From Aliiroseovarius sp. F20344 (GTDB taxonomy: Bacteria; Pseudomonadota; Alphaproteobacteria; Rhodobacterales; Rhodobacteraceae): a stretch of 64,000 nt of DNA. Of the stretch, positions 35,363 to 43,148 are shown one piece after another. How positions within the stretch are numbered: position 1 is the first letter of the stretch; every line of letters starts with the position of its first letter. A model generated the notes under the pieces. The model did not search any database. It was not told the DNA's origin and saw only the letters and a list, made by a program, of their open reading frames with translations. The DNA is taken from contig NZ_JALKBG010000008.1 in assembly GCF_023016155.1 (NCBI RefSeq), positions 932,501 to 996,500 of the forward strand, read 5' to 3'. Position numbers and translations under genes: made by a program.

Positions 35363-37516
35363 TTAGCTGCGACATTTATTTACCGTCGCGCCACGGCCAC
35401 TTCCGAAACCGATCAATTCGAATTGCAGACCAAAATCCGTTGTTGGCTCTACATTAATAGAGGTTGTGAAGCGACGCGAGAGGGAAAGATCAACCGAAAG
35501 GCACTCATTTCGGTATTCGACACCGAAACCTGCGCGCGTTGCCTGTTTCGCCTCGACGTCAAAGCTGCCATCTGCTGAAATCGTCCAAAAATCACCGACC
35601 CTCCAAGCGCTGTCCAAACGCAGCTCGTGGGTTGGTGTTGGGCGTTGCTCGGCCGTATCTTCGATGACCCAGATATGGGCTGCTCCAAGCTGGAAATTAT
35701 CCGTCAGCCAAGCGGCACGAGTTTCTGATTTGGTCAGTCCAAAATCATCATCCAACAAAGCACGTCCTTGGATCGAGAACTGCCCCCCGAGGTTGACCGA
35801 AGCCCCTAAAAGCCAATCCGATTGCTGACCCGCAAGGCCGGAGGCATCGGTGAATTGCCCCATGTCCACGTCACGGAACACGCGACCTGCGGCAAGCGTG
35901 AAGCCCCAACCAGACGGGGAGCTACGCGTCCAACTAAGTCCCAACGCCGCGCGTAGGCCCTCTTCGCGACGGTCGCTGCCGGGGAACCGGTTCAGATCAA
36001 ACAGATTGCCCTGATCAAATTCAACAAACTGGCTGTCTTCATTGGGGATGTTTGCCCCCACTTGTTCAGACCACGCAAGGGCTGCAACGGGCTCGAGGAT
36101 GTCCACGGCCCCGCTGCGAGAAACGCGTGACAAAGGCCAGCGCAGTGTCAAACCGGCCGAGGGCGTCGCAAAGCTTTGTTCCGTTTGATACCGGCTGTCC
36201 TGTTCGATCCAGTAGATATCCGCATCTAACGCAGCCTGTCCTTCGATCAGCAAACCAGCCGGGCCCATCCAGTCGCGTCGCCATTCCAATCCAGCCCCCA
36301 TCCGTGCGACGTCACGGCCCAGAATGTCCAGCTCGCTTTCACGGAAATGCGCTTGCCACGATAGGTTGGTGCGCAGTTCGCCCCCGACAAATCCACCGGG
36401 GTGAAAGCGGCGTTCGTAAAACGCGTCAATTTGGGCAAAGGGCAGTTGGTCCGAGATTGGCAGCTCGGACGCGCGCAACGTGTCATAGCGTGTGATCCCT
36501 GCAAACGCAAATTCATCACGGCGCGCCCGTATGACGGTGATGGCGTTACGCAAACGGTCCTGATCGGAATAGCCATAGTCCAGCAGATATCCGGGGTCCG
36601 AGACCTCCTGCAATTGGAAGGACAAGACGAAGTCCCGCGGCAACTGAAACTCGCCTTCGCCAAACACATAAAAGCGTGTTTTGTCTTTCAGAATGCTGTC
36701 GCGACTGATGGCGCCTTCTACAAACAGGTCTCCGCTGCGAAAGGCTTGTCGATACTTCAGTTCAAGCGTGCGGGTTTTGTCTGCGACGAAGGGGGACACT
36801 GTTAGGTCAGCGTGATCCCCCAGTTTCAGGAAGTACGGCGTGGCCAGGCCAAATCCCAACGTCGAGTTTGTGCGGATCTTTGGTGGCAGGAAACCTGTGG
36901 CACGTTTCAGCGTTGGATCAGGCAGGCGCAGGCGGGGCAGGTAGAAGATCGGAACATCCGCCACCCGAAGCTGCGCCCCGTGGAAGTAAAGCTGCTGTTC
37001 TGCCTCGTCATGGACAACACGATCTGCCCTGATTTGCCAAAGCGGGACTGGGTTTTTCTTGCAGACATGGCACGAGGACGCCACGACGCGGGACAGTTGC
37101 GTATAGCGGTCTTGAACGCGGTTGATCTGAGCCGCCGCAATCTGAAGCTGCTCATCTAAAACCAGCCGCGCGCTGGTCAGAATGCCATTGCGCAGGTCAG
37201 CGGACAGCTGCGCTTCTTCCGCAACCAAAATCGTGCCATCAGGCCGTGTGATCGTAATTGGGCCGGTGATGTTCAGCGTATCTGTTGCTTTGTCATAGCT
37301 GACGCGGGTCGCAGTCAGGCGAGAGCCGCCAAACAAGACAACCACATTGCCTTCTGCCACCAGCCCGCCATTTCCAACCACGCGCACGTGATCGGCAATC
37401 AGGCTGGCGGTTTGCGCGGTAGCCGAGCTGACTGGCAACGCAAGGGTCGCACCCGTGCAAGCCAATAAGGCCAGGGCCAAACGTCCTGCGCGCAGGTGCT
37501 TTGACAAACGTGTCAT
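35363..37516 (-). CDS. lptD: LPS-assembly protein LptD
   Basis: Outer-membrane LPS translocon, 717 residues. The signal peptide ends in S-S-A-T-A-Q. An OstA/LptA-like jellyroll (about 40-140) carries V-V-G-N-G-G-L-V-A-E-G-N-V, and the large C-terminal beta barrel starts at about residue 200 with L-R-L-P-D-P-T. Cys residues at 149 and 152 (C-H-V-C), 672 and 715 could form the interdomain disulphides known from E. coli LptD. ATG 37516 overlaps the lptG stop by four bases; the longer in-frame start at 37579 lies in lptG. Its substrate, LPS, is delivered by the LptF/LptG proteins encoded just upstream. Confidence 0.95.
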   Translation of the reverse strand: MTRLSKHLRAGRLALALLACTGATLALPVSSATAQTASLIADHVRVVGNGGLVAEGNVVVLFGGSRLTATRVSYDKATDTLNITGPITITRPDGTILVAEEAQLSADLRNGILTSARLVLDEQLQIAAAQINRVQDRYTQLSRVVASSCHVCKKNPVPLWQIRADRVVHDEAEQQLYFHGAQLRVADVPIFYLPRLRLPDPTLKRATGFLPPKIRTNSTLGFGLATPYFLKLGDHADLTVSPFVADKTRTLELKYRQAFRSGDLFVEGAISRDSILKDKTRFYVFGEGEFQLPRDFVLSFQLQEVSDPGYLLDYGYSDQDRLRNAITVIRARRDEFAFAGITRYDTLRASELPISDQLPFAQIDAFYERRFHPGGFVGGELRTNLSWQAHFRESELDILGRDVARMGAGLEWRRDWMGPAGLLIEGQAALDADIYWIEQDSRYQTEQSFATPSAGLTLRWPLSRVSRSGAVDILEPVAALAWSEQVGANIPNEDSQFVEFDQGNLFDLNRFPGSDRREEGLRAALGLSWTRSSPSGWGFTLAAGRVFRDVDMGQFTDASGLAGQQSDWLLGASVNLGGQFSIQGRALLDDDFGLTKSETRAAWLTDNFQLGAAHIWVIEDTAEQRPTPTHELRLDSAWRVGDFWTISADGSFDVEAKQATRAGFGVEYRNECLSVDLSLSRRFTTSINVEPTTDFGLQFELIGFGSGRGATVNKCRS

Positions 37517-38610
37517 CCGTCCTCCAGATGCAAAAGGATACCCATGGGCATCAGGATCGCCGCAATCGGGGGGGCCCATGCTGCCAGCAATATCGGGATC
37601 TGGCCGTTTTCACCCAGGATTTGCGCGAAGTTGCGGATGAAATACGCGCCGAAGCCCATCATCAACGCAAACAGCACCATTACACCGGTCCGCCCAAAAC
37701 GCGTATGACGCATGGTGAATCCAGCCCCGATCAGGACCATGGCGACCAAGAAGAACGGCATCGCCAGTTCCATATGCAACCAGACGCGATGCGCGCGGGC
37801 CGAAAACCCTGCGGCTTCAAGCTGCCGAATGAACTTGGGCAGGTCCCAAATTGGAATGGCGCTTGGCTTGCCGAAACTGTCGCGGATTTGTTCCAGTGTC
37901 AGGTTCGATGCCAACGTGAACATTGGGTATTCGATGGCCGTGGTTTCGGGATTGGCGTCACTGACCAAATCCCAGACCTTGGCCCCCCGAATGGCCCAGT
38001 AACCCGGTTCCAGCCGCGCACTGGCAGCCTCGATACGCAAGGTGGGTGGGCCTTCTGGTGCGAACGAAAAGAAAGTGACGTCAAACAGCTCGGTTCCTTC
38101 AAGGTTGGACCGATCTGCACGGATAACGGTTTGGCCCGTTTCATTGCCTTGACGCAACCACACGCCATCTGATGCAATCGACAAGACAGAGGCACCACCA
38201 CCTTCGTATTGAGCTGCGATACGCTCGTATTTCTTGGTGGTTCCGGCTGCAATCGGGTTGCCAATCGCCACCGCCAGAATGCCAAACAGGAACACTGTTA
38301 AAACAGGCGAAATCAGTGTCATCAGCGCTGATCTGCCTGCCGCACGTGTCACCACCATTTCCGAGCTGCGCGCGAGGCTGAGGAACATCCAGACGGTGGA
38401 TAAGATCACGATCAGGGGCAGAATGCGGTACATCCAGACCGGAGCGTTCAAAAGGGTCAGGCCAAGCACATTCGTGAACCCAACCGATGCGGCGTCAAAC
38501 TTGCGCATGCCTTCGACCATGTCCAGCAGAACAAAAATCATCGCAAGCACGAATAGCATGCTGAGAAAGGCGCGCAGGAAGCGGCGGGCGATATAGAGAT
38601 GCAGCCTCAT
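37513..38610 (-). CDS. lptG: LPS export permease LptG
   Basis: Inner-membrane permease of the LptB2FG exporter, YjgP/YjgQ family, 365 residues. Three helices at each end flank a periplasmic jellyroll (about 130-265). The N-terminus L-H-L-Y-I-A-R-R-F-L-R-A-F and the coupling-helix region L-A-R-S-S-E-M-V-V-T-R-A-A-G are typical. Being second in the lptF-lptG order and having this N-terminus, it is called LptG. Overlaps of four bases link it to lptF and lptD. Confidence 0.93.
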   Translation of the reverse strand: MRLHLYIARRFLRAFLSMLFVLAMIFVLLDMVEGMRKFDAASVGFTNVLGLTLLNAPVWMYRILPLIVILSTVWMFLSLARSSEMVVTRAAGRSALMTLISPVLTVFLFGILAVAIGNPIAAGTTKKYERIAAQYEGGGASVLSIASDGVWLRQGNETGQTVIRADRSNLEGTELFDVTFFSFAPEGPPTLRIEAASARLEPGYWAIRGAKVWDLVSDANPETTAIEYPMFTLASNLTLEQIRDSFGKPSAIPIWDLPKFIRQLEAAGFSARAHRVWLHMELAMPFFLVAMVLIGAGFTMRHTRFGRTGVMVLFALMMGFGAYFIRNFAQILGENGQIPILLAAWAPPIAAILMPMGILLHLEDG

Positions 38611-39770
38611 GCGTTGGCCTCGGTCATTTGGCGAGAGCGTTCCCGCAAGGTACGGCGTCGCCGGCGCAGGTCTGAAAAGGACGGTCTTGTGGCAAGAAAC
38701 AGCACCACAAGATTAAACACGACGCCCAAAGCTGTGGCGACATAAACCAGCCAGACGCCACCTTCTGTGCGTCGTGCCAAATCGAGCATGGTGTTGTCCA
38801 AGGATTGCAGCAATGCGACGGACGCAAGGGCCAGCACAACCTGGCGCCACAAGCCAAACCGACTGAAGCCAGCCACGATTAGCATGGAATACCCCGCCAT
38901 CGCCGTGACAATGGAATAGAGTGCCTGCGCATTCCGGAAGTGTCCTTCTGCCCGCAGAGCGCCACGCGTTTCGCCAAGCTCTTTCAAAGTGGCGGCCGGG
39001 GGATCAAGTAGTTCTGGCGTGTAGACCTGACTTAGACTACGAGCCCCTTCGGCTGTGCCCGACAATAGGGTTGCGATGTTATAAGTGAAATCCTCGAAAC
39101 CGGTGGTGGTTAGGCGCTGGCTTTCGGTGTTGATGACCTGAGCCAACCCGTCAAACATCACAAGGCGCGGACCAAGTTCTGTCTTCACGATCAAGGCACG
39201 GCGTGCGGTATAGGTATAGTGCTGCTCCTCATCGCGCTCATCTGACAGGAAGATGTCAAAAAGCTCGCCCGCCGGGCTAATTTCGCGGATGTAGAGCGTG
39301 ATGCCATCCGCCGGGTGAACAAATGATCCTTCAGTCAAGAAACGCGCGGTGACGTTCTCGGCAATCTCGGCCTGACGTTCTGCAAAGCGCAGTTGGCTCA
39401 TCGGAACAAGGATATGCGTCAGCACCAGCATGAAAAGGGCGGTCAGGACACCAAAGACCAATACGGGGCGGGCCAGCCGAAATGGTCCATATCCTGCTGC
39501 CTGTGCGACAACCAGTTCGCTTTCGGAATTCAAACGATTGGTGACCGAAACAGCTGCCGCGAACGAGGCGATCGGGATGATGAACACAATCACACCGGGC
39601 AAGATCATGGCCGAAAATTCAAGGAACACGAGCGCGGTTTGACCATTGGCGATCAGCTGGTCAAACAAGCGCACGGCCCGGTTCACCCAGAAGAGCATAA
39701 CCAGCACAAGCCCGTAAAAGCCGAACAGCACCACAAGCTGTGACAGCATATACCGGTCGAATCTGGCCAC
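38607..39770 (-). CDS. lptF: LPS export permease LptF
   Basis: Partner permease of LptG, 387 residues, same fold: D-R-Y-M-L-S-Q-L first helix, coupling helix S-E-L-V-V-A-Q-A-A-G near residue 85, periplasmic jellyroll in the middle and three helices at the C-terminus. The start codon is GTG (39768-39770), preceded by AGGGGG. It is the first gene of the six-gene minus-strand run. The 132-base spacer to divergent pepA must hold both promoters. Confidence 0.93.
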   Translation of the reverse strand: MARFDRYMLSQLVVLFGFYGLVLVMLFWVNRAVRLFDQLIANGQTALVFLEFSAMILPGVIVFIIPIASFAAAVSVTNRLNSESELVVAQAAGYGPFRLARPVLVFGVLTALFMLVLTHILVPMSQLRFAERQAEIAENVTARFLTEGSFVHPADGITLYIREISPAGELFDIFLSDERDEEQHYTYTARRALIVKTELGPRLVMFDGLAQVINTESQRLTTTGFEDFTYNIATLLSGTAEGARSLSQVYTPELLDPPAATLKELGETRGALRAEGHFRNAQALYSIVTAMAGYSMLIVAGFSRFGLWRQVVLALASVALLQSLDNTMLDLARRTEGGVWLVYVATALGVVFNLVVLFLATRPSFSDLRRRRRTLRERSRQMTEANA

Positions 39771-39902
39771 GTTTCCCCCTGAAAACCCAACATCTTGTGG
39801 TCTGGTTTCTAAACCATCCGAGGGACGGGGAAAACTGCTATCTGGTCAAAGTCGCAGCAGGCCGCTACCAATGGCAGAAACCCGCCAGAAAAAGGACCAA
39901 TT

Positions 39903-41375
39903 ATGACCTCTCCGATCCTTCCGAGTTTCACCGATATCAACCTTGATGCGATCGGTACGCATTCGGGCCGCGTTGTTGTGGTTTTGTCAGAGCCCGGAAA
40001 GCTGCACCCAGCAGCCCGGCGTGTAAACAAGCTGATGCGCGGTGCCCTTGTACGCTTCGCCGAAAGCGACGCCTTTGAAAAAATGAAGGATGGCGACACG
40101 CAGGACATCGCTTGGCCCACTGGGCTTCAGGCAGAGGCTGTTCAAGTTGTTCGCTTGTCGCCGCGTGCCGACGACGATGTTGCGCGTAAGGCGGGTGGAA
40201 CGATCGGCAAGGCCTTGTTGGGAAAAGATGTTTTGGTTCTGGCTGGGGCATTGAAATCAGCAGATGAACTGGCGTTGGGTGCCACGCTTCGCGCCTATGC
40301 TTTTGATGATCATCAGACGAATGAAGATGCGCCAGAGGGCGGCAGCTTGACGGTGATGGTCTCGAAACCAGAAAACTTTGAGACGACCCCAGACAACATC
40401 AAAGCGCTTTCGGAAGGTGTGTTCTTCACACGTGATCTGGTGAACGAGCCAGCCAATGTTCTTACCACCACGGAATTCGCCGAGCGTTTGATTGCACTTG
40501 GCGATCTTGGGGTGAAAGTAAAAGTTCTGGAAGAAGACGAGCTTGAAGCCCTTGGCATGCGCGCACTTCTTGCTGTTGGGCAAGGATCGGAAAGCCCTTC
40601 GAAAGTGGTCGTTATGGAGTGGCTGAAAGGCGAAAAAGGTGCGGCTCCGCTGGCGTTGGTTGGCAAGGGTGTCGTCTTTGATACTGGTGGCATCAGCCTG
40701 AAGCCGGGCGCGGGCATGGAAGACATGACCATGGATATGGGCGGCGCGGGCACCGTGTCGGGTGTTATGAAAACGCTCGCCTTGCGTGGGGCCAAAGCCA
40801 ACGTTGTCGGTCTGGTTGGACTGGTTGAAAACATGCCAGATGGGCGTGCGCAACGTCCCGGCGATATCGTGAAATCTATGAAGGGCGACACGATCGAGGT
40901 GATCAACACGGACGCCGAAGGTCGGCTGGTTCTGTGTGACGTGATGTGGCATGCGCAAGAAGCGTATAAACCCGCTGCAATGGTGGATTTGGCCACGCTA
41001 ACAGGGGCTGTCATCATCGGCCTAGGGCATGAAAACACTGGCGTTTTCTCGAATGATGACAAGTTCTGCAACGGTTTCCTGAAAGCAGCCAACGCCGAAG
41101 GTGAAGGTGCTTGGCGGCTGCCAATGGGACCTGGCTATGACAAGCTGATCAAGTCGCATAAGGCGGATATCAAGAATGTCGGTGGCCGTGCTGCCGGTTC
41201 GATTACGGCGGCGCAGTTTCTGGGCCGTTTCGTGAAAGAGGACCAGCCTTGGATTCATCTGGACATCGCCGGAACAGCGCAGCTGTCCGCCGAAAGCCCG
41301 CTGGCGCCAAAAGGGGCAACAGGCTGGGGCGTTTTGGCCCTGAACCGCATGGTGAAAGACCAGTACGAAGGATAA
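39903..41375 (+). CDS. pepA: Leucyl aminopeptidase
   Basis: M17 cytosol aminopeptidase, 490 residues. The catalytic domain has V-G-K-G-V-V-F-D-T-G-G-I-S-L-K-P near residue 258, D-M-G-G-A-G, and the signature N-T-D-A-E-G-R-L-V-L near 336, which supplies the two-metal site and catalytic Lys/Arg. It probably acts as a hexamer. AAAGGA precedes ATG 39903. holC follows after four bases, an adjacency common in proteobacteria. Confidence 0.96.
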   Translation: MTSPILPSFTDINLDAIGTHSGRVVVVLSEPGKLHPAARRVNKLMRGALVRFAESDAFEKMKDGDTQDIAWPTGLQAEAVQVVRLSPRADDDVARKAGGTIGKALLGKDVLVLAGALKSADELALGATLRAYAFDDHQTNEDAPEGGSLTVMVSKPENFETTPDNIKALSEGVFFTRDLVNEPANVLTTTEFAERLIALGDLGVKVKVLEEDELEALGMRALLAVGQGSESPSKVVVMEWLKGEKGAAPLALVGKGVVFDTGGISLKPGAGMEDMTMDMGGAGTVSGVMKTLALRGAKANVVGLVGLVENMPDGRAQRPGDIVKSMKGDTIEVINTDAEGRLVLCDVMWHAQEAYKPAAMVDLATLTGAVIIGLGHENTGVFSNDDKFCNGFLKAANAEGEGAWRLPMGPGYDKLIKSHKADIKNVGGRAAGSITAAQFLGRFVKEDQPWIHLDIAGTAQLSAESPLAPKGATGWGVLALNRMVKDQYEG

Positions 41376-41379
41376 TGCG

Positions 41380-41895
41380 ATGAACGACGCTGCGGAGACC
41401 GAGGTTGAGGAAAAGGGAAAAGGCGAAGTCTTTTTCTATCACTTAACTCGGGCACCGCTTGAAGCTGCCTTGCCAATGCTGCTTGACCGAAGCTTGCAGG
41501 CAGGGTGGCGCGTTTGCGTGCGTGGTCCAAACGAGGATCGCCTGAACTGGTTGGACGAGCGTCTTTGGCTTCATCCCGAGGACAGCTTTTTGCCACATGG
41601 TAGGGCGGGGAATGCGCAGGAGGCATCACAGCCGATCCTTTTGACAGGGTCTGACGACATTCCAAATGATGCCGATGCGCTGATGTCCATTGAAGGGGCC
41701 GAAATCTCGGAACCTGAGATGCGGCAGCATAAACGTGTCTTTGTAGTCTTTGACGGGAATGATCCGGACGCGGTGGCCCATGCGCGGACTCAGTGGATGG
41801 CTGTGAAACAGGCGGGCGTCACAGCGAAATACTGGAGCCAAGAAAGCGGTCGCTGGGAAATGAAAGCCAGCACAGAGCCGGACGCGAGCTCTTAA
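41380..41895 (+). CDS. holC: DNA polymerase III subunit chi
   Basis: Chi subunit of the clamp-loader-associated complex, which binds SSB, 171 residues. Characteristic are F-Y-H-L-T-R-A-P-L-E-A-A-L-P-M-L-L near the start, W-R-V-C-V-R-G, L-N-W-L-D-E-R-L-W and E-D-S-F-L-P-H-G. A second half with R-V-F-V-V-F-D-G-N-D-P follows. The acidic N-terminal tail of 15 residues is extra. It follows pepA by four bases and overlaps a convergent protease gene by four bases. Confidence 0.92.
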   Translation: MNDAAETEVEEKGKGEVFFYHLTRAPLEAALPMLLDRSLQAGWRVCVRGPNEDRLNWLDERLWLHPEDSFLPHGRAGNAQEASQPILLTGSDDIPNDADALMSIEGAEISEPEMRQHKRVFVVFDGNDPDAVAHARTQWMAVKQAGVTAKYWSQESGRWEMKASTEPDASS

Positions 41896-42473
41896 CGCGT
41901 CAGGACAAGTTTGTCGCGACGGATCTCAATCTTTTCAAAGCGTTGAAGGTAGTCATTGCCCAAAAGAGATCCCGGCATTTCCCCTTCGTTCACCCAAACC
42001 TCGACGCCGAAATCCTGAATGCCCAAAAGCTCGACCTTGGCGATGTTTGCAGGAGCGGTGCGAACCTCTCCATTTGCGCTCATCGCGCGGCCGTAGAACC
42101 GCAACGCGTTCATTTCGATGCCAATTCGGGCGGCATCTTCTTTGGTCAGGACAATGTTACTGGCACCCGTATCTACAACAAAATCAACGGGTTGCCCGTT
42201 CATCTTAAGGGTTACGTAGAAATGCCCGTCAAACGCGCGGGGCAAGACGATTTCGCCGGTGTCCTGCACAAGGCTTTGCCGTGGGGCGATGTCGTCACGC
42301 ACATCATTCCACAATCCAACGCCCGCCAAAACGCCAATAAATATCAATCCCCAGATCAGGGCGTGACGCAGGTTCTGGCCCAAATTGGCGCGCTGTTCAG
42401 CCACGAAATAGCCGCCCACTGCGGTCAGCAATAGGACGAGATAGGCAATTCTGGCGTAGTCGTCTCCGGTCAT
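41892..42473 (-). CDS. Membrane-anchored retropepsin-like aspartic protease (TIGR02281 type)
   Basis: Two N-terminal membrane helices (A-Y-L-V-L-L-L-T-A-V-G-G-Y and L-I-W-G-L-I-F-I-G-V) precede a periplasmic single-lobe aspartic protease domain with F-V-V-D-T-G-A-S near residue 97 and the C-terminal G-S-L-L-G-N-D-Y-L. This is the clan AA family that, as I recall, includes PerP of Caulobacter. It should act as a dimer, each chain giving one catalytic Asp. ATG 42473 starts the first helix but lacks a good RBS. A TTG at 42524, just after the marC stop, is an alternative that suggests translational coupling. It is the last gene of the ABC-F-marC run. The natural substrate is unknown. Confidence 0.82.
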   Translation of the reverse strand: MTGDDYARIAYLVLLLTAVGGYFVAEQRANLGQNLRHALIWGLIFIGVLAGVGLWNDVRDDIAPRQSLVQDTGEIVLPRAFDGHFYVTLKMNGQPVDFVVDTGASNIVLTKEDAARIGIEMNALRFYGRAMSANGEVRTAPANIAKVELLGIQDFGVEVWVNEGEMPGSLLGNDYLQRFEKIEIRRDKLVLTR

Positions 42474-42525
42474 GGGATAGATATAAGTACCCGTTATCAG
42501 AATGTCACCGGGGCAGGGTGCCAAG

Positions 42526-43146
42526 TCACCCCATTAGGCCGAAATCCCGCAGACCTTCCAGGACAAACTGCACCGCAAGAGCGGCCAGAAGCATACCCAG
42601 AAGACGCGTGACAACCTTGATGCCGGTTTCGCGCAAGAGGCGCTCCAGCAGAGGGGCTGCGTTGAATAGAACGAATGCGATCAGCAGAACCAGCGACATT
42701 ACAACCAAGGCCAGCCCGATACCTGCAATCCCATCGCCTTGGCCAGCTAGTAAGATCACGGTGGCAATTGCACCCGGTCCTGCGATCAGTGGCATGGCAA
42801 GGGGGAAGACAGATGGATCGTCGTCGCTATCCGCCTCTTCCGACTGGTCTTTGCGTCGTTGGGTGCGGCGTTCGAACAGCATGTCCAGCGCGGTCAGCAG
42901 CAACAGAATGCCGCCTGCAATTCTGAAGGCGGGCATTGAGATGCCAAGAAAGTTCAACACGCCTTCACCCAAAAAGGCGAAGAGCGTCAGAAGTACCCCT
43001 GCAATGGCACAGGCTCGAATGGCCACGCCCCGTCGTTTCGCCGTGCTCATCCCCCGCGTCAAAGCCATGAAAAGCGGCGCAATTCCGATCGGGTCCATGA
43101 CCACAAACAAGGTCACGAATGACGGGATAAATAGTTCAAATTCCAC
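42526..43146 (-). CDS. MarC family integral membrane protein
   Basis: Six-helix membrane protein of the MarC/YchE family, 206 residues. It has the N-terminal F-V-V-M-D-P-I-G-I-A-P-L-F and the repeat-related M-P-L-I-A-G-P-G-A-I-A-T in the second half. The loop between has an acidic insert (S-E-E-A-D-S-D-D-D). Despite its name the family is not linked to multidrug resistance, and its transport substrate is not established. It starts two bases after the ABC-F gene stop. Confidence 0.9.
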   Translation of the reverse strand: MEFELFIPSFVTLFVVMDPIGIAPLFMALTRGMSTAKRRGVAIRACAIAGVLLTLFAFLGEGVLNFLGISMPAFRIAGGILLLLTALDMLFERRTQRRKDQSEEADSDDDPSVFPLAMPLIAGPGAIATVILLAGQGDGIAGIGLALVVMSLVLLIAFVLFNAAPLLERLLRETGIKVVTRLLGMLLAALAVQFVLEGLRDFGLMG

Positions 43147-43148
43147 GT

